Assembly (NCBI GenBank): GCA_016490735.1
Contig: JAEMWC010001134.1
Location: forward strand, 176,001-240,000
From: Pachyseris speciosa
Taxonomy: Eukaryota; Cnidaria; Anthozoa; Scleractinia; Pachyseridae
Direction: 5' to 3'
Length of the DNA stretch: 64,000 bases
The notes below the pieces were generated by a model. That model was not told the origin of the DNA. It saw nothing but the letters and a program-made list of their open reading frames with translations, and made no database searches. A program made the position numbers and the translations under genes. Shown piece after piece: positions 1-12,950 of this stretch (positions within the stretch are counted from its first letter, which is position 1; the number at the start of each line of letters is the position of its first letter).

Positions 1-175
1 GACCCCTGAATTACAACAACGCATTTTTTGTTGGAGAAATGACCTCAGAAATGTTCTGAACTTTCCAAAATTGTGATAATGACATCGGTCACTGCATGAA
101 ATTCTGACAGTGACATGTGTGGCCCTTCCGAAATTACGACATGTGAAGGTTTGAAATTCAGACGGGTGGACGCAA
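1..175 (+). repeat. Dispersed repeat, copy 1
   Basis: Closely matched by 14126-14280 (same strand): the start 'acccctgaattacaacaacg' becomes 'acccttgaattaccacaacg', and both end with a 'gggaca/gtggacgcaaagacccccc'-type segment. No coding content seen. Confidence 0.75.
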
Positions 176-262
176 AGACCCCCCATAACAGGGCCTTGTG
201 TTACAGAATTGACAGATTACAATATAATTATTCATGTTGTCTTTATTTTGTGGTCTATGCAG

Positions 263-3200
263 GCATCTTGGTCATCAGCCCCAGTATTTACCCCTGAAAC
301 ATGGATTTGATGAGTGGTTTGGTGCACCCAACTGTCATTATGGCCCATTTGACAATGTTCACACCCCCAATATTCCTGTTTACAAGGATGCTAAGATGGT
401 TGGCAGGTGAGGCTCTTAAAGTAATAGATAAAATAAGAACGGGAGACCTTTATGGGCATTTAAAATGGCGAGCCTTTTTTTAAAGCCTATAAAGGTCAGA
501 CGCAGATATTTTATCTTACTTGTGAAATGAAACAATAGATTGTGTTGCCAATTGTTAATCAGTAGAGATCTGTATCAAAGTTTTATGCATACTAATTAGT
601 TGAACAGGACTCTGTATCAAACGTTAATGAATGCAGCAGTTGATTTGTATTGGGGTTTAGAGAGGTAAACATGTGACTCAAATACTACCTGTAGATTGGC
701 CATTACTGTTATGAATTATTAATGAATTTTACAGTTAACCTTACAAAGCTCCAAAAGCAATAATCCTCTCTCAATTATTGTACATGAAGCTGAGCTCATA
801 ACCAACATCAGTCAAGATTACCTTGCATCTTTAATTATTATCCCATATACTTCTGCTTATTGTAAATACTTTTGTCAGATAGTGAGTCATTTTTATTAGT
901 AATTAGTTGAGGTCAAGGTATAAATTTCTTAAGTCATACTCACTGGTTTCGGTGATTGTTTTGGTAATTCAATAATAAAGCGCCATAAAAATGCTATGTT
1001 ATTGTGTCTCCAATTAGCAGGTATGCTAAAGTACTTTGACACAGAAATAAAGTTATTGTTGTTGTTGTTGTTGTTGTTGTTATGAGGTTACTTGTAGTAG
1101 CTGCTGATTGTACAATGTACCCTGTAATGCACCATAATTTATATTTTATGAATTGACCCATATTGCCCTGATTAATTTCTCTGTTAGGTTTGTTTTTGTT
1201 TTATATTTTTCAGGTATTATCAACAGTTCCCTATAAATCATAAGACAGGAGAATCCAATTTAACTCAGATGTATACAGAGGTATGTCTGGGTGTACATGC
1301 ACTTCTCAAGTTTACCTCAGGTTCTCACCCCCTACTGTTGAGCTGTTCAGCTCCCCTACCTCGCTTAATTTTCACCTGCGTGAGGGTCTTTCAGTGTGCT
1401 GGTTTTCAGTAGCATGTGCGTGCATTATTTATGAAATTAATGCCGTGGCACTTTTAAAGAATAAGCAACTTGTATCATTATGGTGCATTATTTTTCTTCA
1501 CCAGTCAAGTGCAGTAAGGTGGTGGAAAAATGACATGATTTGCCTTAGAATTCAAATTGCTTTTATTAATAATTACCCAATTATATTTGCCTACAAGAAC
1601 TGCGTTACCTGACAGATATTCTAGAAAAGGAATTATTTTAATTTTATGTCATAATTAAGTGAAGTAGATTGTCTGGTTGAGTGTAGTCCTGAGAAGTACT
1701 GTTTGCATATGGTGACATTGACTGATGTTTCGACAACCTCAGCAGAAGTCATCATCAGAATTAAGTGATTTGATTAACGTCAGTAGGTGGTATAAATGTT
1801 TGAGAGTGAATATATGAAAATCATATATTTGAACTGCAGATTAAATAATGAATACATGAATAATCATTGCATTTGTCAACACTTAACTAATAAGCTTGAG
1901 TTATAAGTGAGTTGGTTGTTAGTACAGTAGGTAATGCATTTAGCAGAGTCCCAGTCGATTGTGTGGTTAGTCCGTAAATGGTGCTCAGCATTGTAATTGT
2001 TGTCACCATTTCTTGTCACTCGTTTGTGTTCAGTCAGTCTTATGTTCAAATTTCTGCCAATCTCACTAATAGAAGTGGCCTGGCAGTTGCAGCATTTGGT
2101 CTTGTAAGCTGCTCAACGTGACAATGACAATGATTGATTGATGATGATGATGATAATGATGAAGCTGAGGTGAATTTTCAGCAGAAATGATAATAATCAC
2201 TTTATCAAAGTCTTAAATCTTTGCGAACACAGATACTCTAGCTTACTGCTAATTTAGGAGACTAAATCAAATCAACTCTAAATCAAGTAAGAATCAAATC
2301 AAATCAAATGCTGGTTTTTTCATGAGAGGGGAACACCAGAGTACCCGGAGAAAAACCTCTCAGAGCAGAGTAGAGAACCAACAAACTCAGCCCACTTATG
2401 ACGTTGAGTCTGGGAATCCAACCCGGGACACATTGGTGGAAGGCGAGTGCTCTCATCACTCATGTATTGGAACAAAGTTTCAGCAAATTTGGCAATTGAA
2501 AATCAAAATGACTGCTGAAGCATTGCACCCCATTCAACATTGTTCATTCTGCTTTTAGGAAGCGCTTGTTTTCATTGAAGCTCAAGCCAAGATTCAGAGG
2601 CCATTCTTGTTATACTGGGCTCCAGACTCTACTCATGCACCACTCTATGCTTCAGCAAAATTCCTGGAGACTAGTCAGAGAGGACTGTAAGTAGATTTAT
2701 AGAAACGATAGCTTTCAGTCAAACTGTAAAGAACATCTGTATCAAAAAGACACTCAGATTTAATTTTGAAGTCAGGGCTCAGATGTTTTGGTTTGGACAT
2801 CATCAGAATAAATAAAACTTAATTTACCTGCCCCTTTTCCGTTAGAGTTTGTTTTTCAAGTTTCCTTCAGGTGGAACACACTCTCCCAGGGGGTGGATGA
2901 GGGAGTTGTAGTTGCTACTGTTTGCTGTAACAGTCCTTTAGCTGTACCAGCATGAACTCCGGGCTGGCATCTAGAAAGTTGCCAAGTCGTCAGCTCGGCA
3001 AAAAATAACAAATCAAAGGTTTTCGATAACGGTATGGAAAAAGGAATTTTGGCAAGTTATAGAAACTGGCAAACGAAGACACATTGCAGCGGACACATTG
3101 TTGCGGACTCAAAAGTTTCCCTGTTTGCCTGCGCGCGCAACATTTGTTGCGGACACAAAATTTGTGTCCGAGACACAAAAATGTTTCTGATTTTTACCAG

Positions 3201-4434
3201 AAACATTTTGTGTCCGCAACAAATGTTTCCCAGTTTGCGCAGCATGGAAACACAACACTTTTTTTGTGTCACGCTCGTTTGCACACCCAAGGAACATCAT
3301 GAGCAACAATGTGTCCTCGTTTGCCAGGGCCTTATGACATGAACACATTCTCGTGTCATCCACATGAGCAGAGTAGAGAACCAACAACAAACTCAACCCA
3401 CATGTGATGCTGAGTCCGGGAATCGAACCCTAGCCGCACTGGTGGGAGGCGAGTGCTCTCACCTCTACGCCATCCCTGCTCCCTGAAGGAATATTCATGC
3501 TGATTTCAGTAAATCGTGTCTGCTAGGTATGGAGATGCTGTGAGAGAGTTGGATGATGGTGTTGGAAGGATTCTTCAGAAAGTACAAGATCTAGGCATAG
3601 CCAACAATACTTTTGTGTTCTTTTCATCCGACAATGGAGCAACTTTGACATTGAAGGTCCAAGGTAAGGCACAACAACGCTCATCACGTATGAGTTGATG
3701 TTAAAATGTCGTGAACTCCAATTAAAACTGAATTGAAACTATAGAGTCTAATGAATTTTCTTGCAGGCAAATTATTGACAATAAACTGAAACAATTTTTG
3801 CAGAAAGCAGTTAAGACTTAAAAGTCAAAACGGCAAGTTCCTCTCATGTTTTTGTAGGTGGAAGTAATGGTCCATTCCTTTGTGGAAAAGAGACAACATT
3901 TGAAGGCGGAATGAGGGAACCCGCGATAGCTTGGTGGCCAGGCAGGATCAAACCAGGCCAGGTAACAACACACCATCCATGTTCAGCAAATGGGTTCATT
4001 ACACTGCAAGCAAGCTTTTAATCGAAGCAGTTTTCTTTTTTTCACTTGACAAATAATAGTTTGGTAACTTAGTATATTTGCGATACAAAGAGTGTTGTTC
4101 TGTTTTTTTTTTCGGAACCTTAATCACAACTCCACCAAGGTTTTGGTGAAAATCGGAAGTTTTAACCTGCAAGAATAGAGATAATTAAGTATATGATTAA
4201 TGTCCTTCAGACAGTATTCTTATCAACTCTATTCTCGTTGTTCACTTTGATTTCACTTTGATTTTTGATACGGTGTGTCTGGACAGCTGTATTCCTGGTT
4301 CACTGACATGCTGATTTGCGTCCCTTTTTCTTTTCATTTTTCCATGTGTATATGATCAAATGCGCTTTACAAGCAGATGAAATTGGAATTTGGAAATGTT
4401 GGTTTTTGTGGAGAGGGGAAAACCGGAGAACCCG

Positions 4435-4476
<42 letters not shown>

Positions 4477-7400
4477 AGTGGCAAACAGTGCGTCACTGGA
4501 CCCGCATTTGCACGTCAGGGAAAACCATGTGTTAATTAAAACATATTAGGTAGTTCATCATCAACTTGTGGTCATGAAACTGTAGTTTGGGCCGAGAACT
4601 AGGAGAATGGAGCTGCTATCGAATTTGACAAGTGTTATTTGAACTTATGGATCTCTTTTTCTGGCATATTGCAACTCAGAATTAGTATTCTTTGCCTTGT
4701 TCTAACCTGCAATGCATATGCAAACCATTTTCTCACGCAAAGCAGTGCAAATACTTCAGCAAAGCAAACTGCGAAAGCGCGTGGCATGTGGCGTGATATT
4801 CCAAGATGACGGCTTTCGCCATTTCCGCATGCGTCAACGGTGTTCGCACATCAATCAATCAATCAATCAATAATATTTATGTCAACACGGAATCCCATGA
4901 TAAAAATGCTCTTCCACTCAGTTTCAGAGAGAATGCTAAATGTCATAAATTGGAGAAGCAGAAACTATCTTTAACCGTGAGACAAGAGGGAGAGTCAAGC
5001 GAAAGGAAATGGGGATTTTCAGTTCCCAATTCTTGTGTTTACATTGTTCAACTGCGAACGTGTCAACTTGTGTTTGCGCTCGTTTCGTATGTGTTCACCA
5101 GCACGATTTCTAGTTTTCAACCAATTAGAGTGCGACTGTGTATTTCTTGTTGATAAATTTGTAGTACTTAACATGAAAGGAAATTTTGAAGTATTTACTT
5201 GGTTTGTTTACCGAGGCTACCGTTTTGTGTGTTTTAATTTTTTTATTTTTGGTAGGTTAGCCACCAGCTCGGCACTGTTATGGACCTGTTTACAACAACA
5301 TTGTCATTAGCAGGAGCTAAATCACCAACAAACAAAGTGATTGATGGCATTGATCTCAGCCCGACTCTGTTTAATCAGAGTATAAATGACAGGTACTTTT
5401 ACTTACATTGTTCATCCAATGTACCTTGGAAATTTGGTGTTCTTTTTAGAGGTAGCCTTTAGGCTTTGTTTGCTCAACACGCAAATCATGCATCCCTACC
5501 TATTGTGTTGTCAATCAGCGGTGACGCTGCAACACAAGTAACCAATCAAAATTTGGTGCAGACATATCTTGACCGCGTGACAGGCGTGGAACGCGTACGA
5601 ACAGGTCTCTAGCGACGGACACGGAGTCGGAGTCGGAGTCGTAAGAGCGCGTATGACCCATTGAAAGTTGAAAATTGGAGTCGTAAGCGCAGTCATAAGT
5701 TCGACGTAATCGGAGTCGGAAGAATCAGAACGTTTCCATTTTCTTCCGATTCCGCTTATGATTCCGTCGCTTGTGATCCAGTGAAAACGTGATTGTTGCG
5801 GAGTCGGAATCTGAAGGGGAAGAACCAACCAATCACATTGCCTGGAATCGAGCATTGTAATTGGTTTATTCTTTGGCTTCGGCTTCCGACTCCGACAATC
5901 TAGCTTTCCATGGATCTCAGTATTCTTCTTCCGACTCCATCGGTTTGATTTTGACCAAATCGTACCGCTCCGCGCTTCTGATTACGACCCCGAGTCCAAC
6001 TCTGTCGCTAGTGAAAACCAGCCTTAACCGTTTGGCTCCTGAACATTTTGCTGCTCGTTGAGCCGTTTTCTGGCCAGAATCTAGCCAAAAAGAACCAAAA
6101 CTGCCCAAAACTCTGTTTTCTAGCGGAGCTCCTCGCGCCCTTCTGTGCCTGATGTTTAATACTAGGGTCACCTCGCAGCTCTTACATGGTCTCACATGCC
6201 TGTGCAGTGACTGGAGACCACCCTTTAGGTGAGACAAAAGAACAAACAACACAAACAATGGATCCTAGCCCTAAAACAACAGGGCTGCGACACTATCCCC
6301 GCCACTGAAATTTAGAGCTTATAGGAGCTGCAAGGCTACCGTAATATTAGCTTTCCAAGTTTGGGCATGCGCAGAAAACATTCTACCTTTGCTTTCTCTC
6401 CTCTCCTTTTCTTTCATTTTTCTTGCCTCGCTTTCTTTTTCTCTTGCTGGGCATTTTCTGGGCTTCCTTTCGGTGGGAAAGATTTGAGGAAAACTTCAAG
6501 GATCGTAGGATTAGATGGAAGGAAGTGCTGGTGGGAAGTGGAACATGATTTTCATTCAAGTTTTGGGCTCAACGTCACTTGGTTTTTTCGCGTTTTCTCC
6601 GGCCTGTTTGACGGAATCGTGCTCATTCGGGTATGGTTTGAAAGATCTCTTCCCCTACACATGTTACATGTAAAAATTGTCTACGAGCGTTAAAACTGAC
6701 GGCGTCAAAAGCGGTACAAGGGACGTGATTCGGCGCGGCCGGTTTCGGCCGGTGTAGGCGCCAAAGGGTTAAGAGAGTCCTGCACGTTGTTTGTCTACTC
6801 TATTAGCACAGTAATGCAAAATAAGGCAAACTAAAGGATCAAAGCGGTTTATCAAACTGCCATCTTAATTATTTGACACTGATTTATGAACCACTTAATT
6901 AATGGACCCTAAACCTGTTTCGTGTATTCACAGATCCGTGTTCTTCTATCGTGGCAACGAGATGATGGCCATTAGGAATGGCTTGTACAAAGCGCATTAC
7001 TGGACGTGGTCTAACAGCTGGGCAGAGTTTCGTGTAAGATTCGCACTCGCAATCCTGATTTTTCACAAACTTGTATATGAATGTTGATGTAACGCTGAAG
7101 AGAAAATTTGGCTGCGATTCAATATAAGTTCTGATGTTTCCACTAAGATAAAAAGACTAAGCGGGTGGGGAAAGATAAACATTTCTTTTCTGTATACTCA
7201 GTTATCGGGCACCTTTTTATTTTATTTCTCAGATTTTACAACATAAGACTCGTTAACAGTAACGTCTTGGTTGTTGTGGTCGCTTTGGAGTTTAGTTGTA
7301 CTATTCCTATCCAATCTTAGTACAATTCTACTAGTGTTCTATCACGAATGCCGTTCTTTGAAATGCTGCGCTTCTCGCTGTCTATTTTGTGATAGATAGA

Positions 7401-10400
7401 GACTGTAAAACAGTCGGTTTTCATTTTTCTTTTCTGAAGGCGCGAGTTCTAAGCGCGCGAGCCTCAAACGCCCGCACATTTGTTGATTAATCCCCCCGCC
7501 CCTTTTTTTTTTCAGTCTATGATAGAAAGTGAGTAGCTGTTGTTAACAAAATGTATAGTGTGTGTAGTATAGTATAAATCTACTAGTCGTCCAAAACTAA
7601 ACATGTTAATTATCTAAATCCTCCTCACAGATACTTCGAAAAAGCGAAGAAGCGGCCGCCATTTTGTTGACAACCGCTGCTCACTATCTATCACAGATAA
7701 GCAATCAGAGAACAGCATTAGTGATAGAAATCTCGAGCTCGTAATCTAAGGCCCCGGCTAAAATATTTTTATCCAACATCGTGTTTATCAAACTTAAGGT
7801 TGGGTGGCTAAACGGAGAAACAATGTTTGACCAAACACAAGACAAAGCCGTAATGTGGTTCATTTGGTAGCTTTTTACTAACCTGCGAAGCAGGCGCTAG
7901 AAAGGGGAAGGGAAGGGGGAAAGCGGACGCGCGCGGAGCGCGACGGAAGGGCGGAAAAGGAAGCGCCTGCAGCAAAGCCATTGTTATTTCCATTCCGCCC
8001 CCTAATTAATATGCAAATTATTTATCAGTCAATTCCAAAAGCGCCCATCCCCCCCCCCCCCCGGGTAATTGATCCGAAATTTGTCCCGCACGGTGGGGCA
8101 TTTGACTTTCGGCTAAACATTGGTCGGCGGTCGCCAGCAAAGGGTTTCGCGCGCAAATATTCATTCATTCACCACGGGAGCTGCTTCGCTCCCTTCACTT
8201 CAAGATTCCGCGTAGGTTTTCCGTTGTTTACTAAATACAGGTATACAGTTGATATGCCTTTATTCAAAGTTTGGAGTGCCCACAAAAGAGATCGGAAAAG
8301 AGTTTTGGCGCACAATTTTCGGATTTGGTTTGAAAAGGTAAGCGATTTGAGAATAAAACATTCATTATGAGCGGGGAGCGTGCCAAAATGCAACGAGTGA
8401 TTTGCTATAGATTTACACTTGATTTTCGCTTTTTGAGGCCCTGACAGTGGGGCATTTGACCGTCTAAACTGGAAACACAGCGGGGCATTTGAATAAAATT
8501 TTTCAAAAAAGTCAAATGCCCGGGTGTTTGCCCGGAGGGGGGGGGGGGATGGGCACTTTTGGAATTGACTGATACGTTGGAGACACCTGCAAAACATCCC
8601 GCTAAATGACGATACAAATAAAATGTGCACGAAACTGTGTCGCAAGCAGTGAAATCGGTAAGGAAAAACAACAAAGAAGGTATGATTCAAGCTTTTATTT
8701 ACCTTCCTTATAAAAAGCAAAACTGGAGGAAATTCTACTTGATAGCAATCACCGTTGACGGAGGCATAAGCAATGGAATACCTTCCGTCTTCAATGTCAG
8801 ACATTTTCCAATTTTCCCGCCAGGTTGAACGCGGACAAACCCACAGCCTCTACCTCTGCAATCTGACCGTTGATAATGCTTGCAAGTGCAGCTATTGCCA
8901 GCTCACAGGCAGCTTGGGTTTGTTCGTTGTTTCGTTCCAGCAGCACAAGCTACTAGAAGAATAGGAGACTTTTCCTGAGACCCATCGGCAAAACTGCCAC
9001 CAAGTCTTTCCTTTCCTAGAAGTGCTTCATCGCCTTTTTCTGCTGTTCTTTCAGGTTAAACCGAGGCTGTTATTTTCTAACTTAAACGATTTCTTCTTTA
9101 AACAACACTCGAAATCTCCTACCAGCTCAACCGCCGCGTCATTTTTAACTTGAGAACAACCGATCAAGTTACTCAGGATGTTGTGGTATCAGTGTTGACC
9201 AATCAACACCAGATAAAGTCTGTGATTGCAGGAGTTTCAATACGTTTTTTTACAAGCAGCTGCTGGCGGTAGAACAGGCAGCTGTAGCAACAAAAGGGGG
9301 CCGTAAGGGGCATGCTCCTCCAGAAAAAAGTTTGAAATTTAGAAGCTCGGAAATGCAATTTCCAGTATTCTGGGCATTAAAAAGAGTGTTGTTTATGATA
9401 ATTTTTATTGACCAATGGACACCGTCTTTGAAAAAGCTAATGTTATAGATGCACTTTGAAAACCTCTTTCGCTATCTCGCTGACATTAAATATCCACCCC
9501 AGCAGTGGTCTTTGAAGTACTGTTTAAATCAAACACATTTGCTATTGATTTTTTTTATACCAACAAGGCGGTCAACTGTGACCCTAAAACTTCCTAGTGT
9601 TTATAAGTCACAACACTTTCATTGACATTTAATTAATTCTGACCAATAGCGATTTTTTCGTCCCAAAATGGGACGTAAAATACGAAACAAACAATGGCTT
9701 TGCTGCGGGCGCTTCCTTTTCCCTTCCCCGCGCTCCCCTCCCTTCCCAGGCTCGCTTTTTACCGGCTGTTCACGATTTGTTGGTTGGGGTGGCTAAACGA
9801 TCAAACATTTGTTCGTAACGCGAAATGTTGGATGAAAATCTAGATCAGACACGGAAAACCATTTCAGTGCAATCTGAGAGAGGGGCTAAAACGGTCAAAC
9901 ATGCTCGTTCAACACGACGTTGGATGAAAATGTTTGATCGTTTAGCCGGGGCTTAATTGCTAAATACCCTCTATTTTGTGTCATCTGTCCACATTTGTTG
10001 ATAACACCCCTGTTATCCTTCTTGTTTTGTACCTTCCAGACAGGAACGAATTACTGTCGTGGAGAGAATGTCACTGGTGTTACCACTCATGAACAGATGA
10101 ACTACACATCATCGCCTCTTCTGTTTCACCTGGGACGAGATCCTGGCGAAAAATACCCCATCAGGTGGAGTAGAGTCAACTCTGAGATAACAATTACTGA
10201 TCGATACCGGAGAAATGTTCTCACAAACAAGAAAGGACTCGGGCGAAGAGAAGAAGAATGTCGTTTTCCTTTTGCTCTGAAGTTTTGATGCCCCCTCAAT
10301 GTTGGTTCCTCCCGCGGGCGGGGGCGGGGGATTACTTGGGTCAATTTTTGCTGGGTATGTGGCGCTGGCCTCTCAAAACCCCTACCCCATTATAGTCTAT

Positions 10401-12844
10401 TCTGTGGCCAATTATAGAACCCATCGTAGTCACTTTTGGGCAAATGTAATTTTCGTGATCCCATCTTAGTCACTTTCTGTTTACGCATCTGCCTTGTAAA
10501 GCCTGGCGGAAGGACATCCTAAAGGACATCCTAAAATGAATTGACACATTTGTTAAAGTGAATGTAGGACACCTACATTACAAATATCCTGGAACATTTA
10601 TCCCCAAAATCCCGAAAATGTGTGAGATAGATAGATAGTTTATGAATAACCGATTTGCAACTAAAAGTTGAATTATACGATTATTTACAAAAAATTGAAC
10701 ATTGATAATTACATTAAAAAGACCTCATTCTAGTAACTCTATCGAAAATGCAACCCCATTATAGTCAATCCAGTCGTGAAAATGCGACCCTATCCAGCGG
10801 CACATCCCCATTAGCCTATTACTAGGGAGTAACCCCCCCCCCCCCTCCCCGGGAGGTGGGTGAGGTGGTTCGCAAGATTTACTAGCGGAATCTCGAGAAA
10901 CAACATTGATAGGGGGTAGGGAAGACGAGAACGATAGTGTTAGGGTGACTTATAGCTATCCCACACTAAGGGGTACGTCTTGTATTAAGGCGGGGGGGGG
11001 GGGAGGGCGCAATGAGAAAGCATCTAAAAATTAATTAACAGGGGGGGGGATCAGGAATGGCGCAGTGGTGAAAGCTCGCTTCCAAGGAAAGTGGACTGGC
11101 TTCTATTCCCGGAGTTGTCGCCACGTGCGGGTTGAATTTGTTGTTGATTCTTGTCCGAGAGGTTTTTTCCGGCGACTCGATCCAGTTTCCCCCTCTGCTC
11201 AGAGACCAACATTTTCAAATTTCAGCTCTCTCCTGAATACGAAGGACACACGTTTGTCAGTCGTAACGACAGACAAGTGTCGCACCCGTTAACCAATGTC
11301 CGTTTGTTTGTTGATGTGTCAATGACGAATATCTTGCAAAATGGGAAGATTTTATCCCGCCGATTTGAATAGCAGAACGTTTATTTTGCGATGGGCGCCA
11401 AGTTTCATTCTGTTATTTAAAATGGTCTTAAGAGAAAAGAGGAACTGAATCTTGCAGGTTACTGAAACACTATCCTAGAAACTGAACAACGGTTCTCTTT
11501 TGTTCCTTATGCTCAATCACCAGATCTGGGTCGGAGTACGAGCAAGTTATGGGTGGTATAAAGAAACTAGTGTTCGAACACAAGTCGAGTCTCAAACCAG
11601 GCGAACCTCAGCTCAACATGTGTGATCCATCTGTAATGGTAAGTAGTAACCAAAATTGGTGATCACAAGTCAGACAAATATCTGTTGAGGTTGCTTATTT
11701 TGATTCTTTTTCAAGCATCATTGCTTTCATCCGCTGATATGGAAAAAAAAAGTGGTAAATTCCAGCTTCACTGTACAACAGACAACTAACAATTGAACCA
11801 TTAGGTTTATTTTGCATGTTTCGGCCGAGCACCAGCATACAAAAATGAAGAAAACCACACGAAAACGTCACATTCTCAGTAATCGCCATTACAGCAAATA
11901 AAAAAATAAGACATACCGAGAGCTTAGCAGCCACTAACAAACATTGTGGTTACAACGGTGGCCAGACGAAACCTGCCGAAAAAACCCAGTAAGGAAAATA
12001 GACAGGAAATCTGGGTAGGAACCAGGCCTAAGCTCATGTAGCCTTCCTACTATGCTATACACACACAAAATTAAATAAATAAGTAAATAAACAAAGCAAT
12101 AAATCTGATGGTGTCGGCCTAGAATGATTGCCCACGCGCATTCACAAGCTTAAATACTCATATCACTTTACCCATGATGCATCTACAATAAAGGGCCCAG
12201 GCACCAACCCTGTGGTTCTCGTGCCGCGGGAATCTGATTTAATTTCCGGCTTATTCGTTGGCACTCAAATATGCCACTTCATGTTGCCGTAAATAGCCGT
12301 GAATGGTAAATCAAAAAAGGCGTGAGAGGCAACGCTAAGTCAAAGTACTGTACATGTCGTTCCCTGTCCTGCCAGGTCGTTCTATGACTTTTTAAGAGCA
12401 TATTTCTATTAGCTACCACAAATGGGTCTGTGAAGATTCATTAGCTGAAAAAATAAGAGCCAAAAATTATCGGGGAACAGATCCAGAATCGCCGAATATG
12501 TGAGCTGCTGTCGGCTTTCCTAGCGTGCCAGCGGGCGTTATCTCAAGGATCTTATTGCCGCTCCGAAAAGAGAAAGGATTTAGTTTTCCAAAGCTGCCGA
12601 ACGTAGAGCTGGTTAGATGTGATAGTGGCACCTTCGGCCTGGGTCCTCCTTCGGTGGCTGTCACGAGATCTAAGAAGGAGAGTGCTTCATCGGAGGGGCC
12701 TGGGGATGGGTGATTCATCAGCGTATTGGTTTGATCAAATGTATTCTCACTCCACAGAACTGGGCACCCCCTGGATGTGAAGAGCTTGGTGACTGCCTCA
12801 AGGTGCCCCCGTCAAATCCTAAAAAGTGCATCTGGCCTCACTGA
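263..12844 (+). CDS. GALNS: N-acetylgalactosamine-6-sulfatase, 5'-truncated by the window edge
   Basis: Lysosomal sulfatase that removes 6-sulfate from GalNAc of chondroitin sulfate and from galactose of keratan sulfate. Ten exons: 263-406, 1214-1280, 2559-2686, 3527-3663, 3858-3961, 5256-5392, 6934-7033, 10040-10164, 11524-11638, 12758-12844. All join in phase and give about 380 residues ending in TGA. The protein follows human GALNS from about residue 142: [23 protein letters not shown], the THAPLYAS histidine, SSDNGA (metal-binding Asp/Asn), [14 protein letters not shown] (active-site Lys), [15 protein letters not shown], and a C-terminal NWAPPGC...CIWPH. The first exons, carrying the CxPSR formylglycine motif and signal peptide, are outside the window. 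One donor (10165) is GTGGAG, weaker than the others, but phase supports it. Introns are full of MITEs and SINEs. Identification as GALNS rather than another arylsulfatase is very secure because the C-terminal tail matches. Confidence 0.96.
500..735 (+). repeat. Repeat A, uninterrupted copy
   Basis: Shares a stretch with 18455-18641 plus 20431-20500 (tgaaatgaaacaatagattg, gatttgtattggggtttaga, gaattattaatgaattt). Here the sequence runs straight through 'gactcaaatactacctgtag', so it is the empty site for the hAT-like insertion at 18642-20422. Confidence 0.8.
1052..1081. repeat. (GTT)n microsatellite
   Basis: About ten GTT units in GALNS intron 1. Confidence 0.9.
1690..2117 (-). mobile_element. 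Penelope-like retroelement relic with GIY-YIG-type nuclease end
   Basis: On the minus strand, about 2112 down to 1920 reads [38 protein letters not shown], then [14 protein letters not shown], the typical C-terminal GIY-YIG nuclease of Penelope-like elements (conserved Arg and Glu-His region seen). The 3' end contains a segment of the 'tctgctgaggttgtcgaaac' type often found after this domain. No reverse transcriptase domain remains, so it is 5'-truncated. It lies in a GALNS intron. Confidence 0.75.
2309..2465 (-). mobile_element. tRNA-derived SINE, family 1
   Basis: Minus-strand A-box-like (gagcactcgcc) and B-box-like (gggttggattcc) segments, followed by the family body 'gaggtttttctccgggtact'. 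The same body recurs at 3364, 4399, 11055 and 18836. Confidence 0.75.
3066..3327. mobile_element. Palindromic MITE
   Basis: Ends are inverted repeats (CTGGCAAACGAAGACACATT; the right end reads as CTGGCAAACGAGGACACATT on the other strand). The interior is itself self-complementary around tgtgtccgagacacaaaa. All open frames here are by-products of the palindrome. Confidence 0.8.
3364..3483 (-). mobile_element. tRNA-derived SINE, family 1
   Basis: Read on the minus strand: GGCGTAGAGGTGAGAGCAC (A box region), GGTTCGATTCC (B box), then the family 1 body. It abuts the MITE at 3066-3327. Confidence 0.8.
4399..4512 (-). mobile_element. tRNA-derived SINE, family 1, truncated
   Basis: Body 'ggagaacccggagaaaaacc' and 'agaaccaacaacaaacagtg' match the other copies; the tRNA-like head is lost or diverged. 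Confidence 0.65.
5588..6023. mobile_element. MITE with repeated GGAGTC/GACTCC ends
   Basis: Left 'ctagcgacggacacggagtc' and right '...gagtccaactctgtcgctag' are inverted. The interior is a series of 'cggagtcgg' and 'ccgactccg' blocks. The right end abuts a TTAA element exactly. Confidence 0.7.
6024..6772. mobile_element. TTAA-flanked piggyBac-like non-autonomous element
   Basis: Begins TTAACCGTTTGGCTCC; the right end reads TTAACCCTTTGGCGCC on the other strand, followed by a 'ccggccgaaaccggccg' segment as in the two 1022-bp elements at 22060 and 23581. No transposase. Confidence 0.7.
7337..7729. mobile_element. MITE with ~21-bp TIRs
   Basis: Left TTCTATCACGAATGCCGTTC; the right end on the other strand is TTCTATCACTAATGCTGTTC. 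It lies in GALNS intron 7. Confidence 0.75.
7748..9954. mobile_element. 2.2-kb DNA transposon relic with nested inverted repeats
   Basis: Outer ends AAGGCCCCGGCTAAA and (other strand) AAGCCCCGGCTAAACG, each followed by an 'atccaacatcgtgtt'-like segment. Inside is a second inverted pair around 7870-7990 and 9690-9765 (gaagcgcctgcagcaaagcc / ggctttgctgcgggcgcttc). Inside that is a third pair, 8024-8065 and 8535-8573 (caattccaaaagcgcccatc). No recognisable transposase; long open frames on the minus strand around 8169-8804 have no family resemblance that I know. Confidence 0.7.
10317..10855. mobile_element. Poly-C/G-ended repeat of the 'gtactccc' family
   Basis: Starts in a G-rich tract (gggggattacttgg) with 'gggtatgtggcgctggcct' and 'accccattatagtctattc', and ends 'gggagtaac' plus a C14 run. 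Similar layouts occur at 43190-43820, 50151-50756 and 53518-53882. Confidence 0.6.
11055..11215 (+). mobile_element. tRNA-derived SINE, family 1 (plus strand)
   Basis: Head 'ggaatggcgcagtggtgaaa', a diverged B box (ctattcccgg), then 'ttgttgttgattcttgtccg' and 'gaggttttttccgg', the family body in plus orientation. Confidence 0.7.
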
Positions 12845-12931
12845 ATTCAAATAACCGAACGGATCCGCAGTTCAATATCGACAAGCTCTGTTGCTGTTGG
12901 ACCGGAATGTATAAATGTATTTTTAGTTAGG

Positions 12932-12950
12932 AATAAAATAGGTAAATAAA
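12932..12950 (+). promoter_or_regulatory. GALNS polyadenylation signals
   Basis: Two AATAAA hexamers (12932-12937 and 12945-12950) lie 88 and 101 bases after the GALNS stop codon, giving a short 3' UTR. The cleavage site is inferred to lie just after. Confidence 0.7.

Noticed and set aside
3034..3396. Several overlapping frames on both strands
   Set aside because: They mirror each other because the sequence is a palindromic MITE.
8169..8804. 211-codon minus-strand protein
   Set aside because: Crosses nested inverted repeats and homopolymer runs inside a transposon relic; no domain or splice support.
11223..11300. Possible extra GALNS exon (TTTCAG then CTCTCTCCTGAATACGAAG)
   Set aside because: Resembles LSPEYEG, but exon 11524-11638 ([15 protein letters not shown]) fits the family and phase directly after 10164.
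12467..12718. 83-codon minus-strand frame, Pro/Gly/Ser rich
   Set aside because: In the last GALNS intron and open on both strands; possibly an old coding relic, but nothing identifies it.
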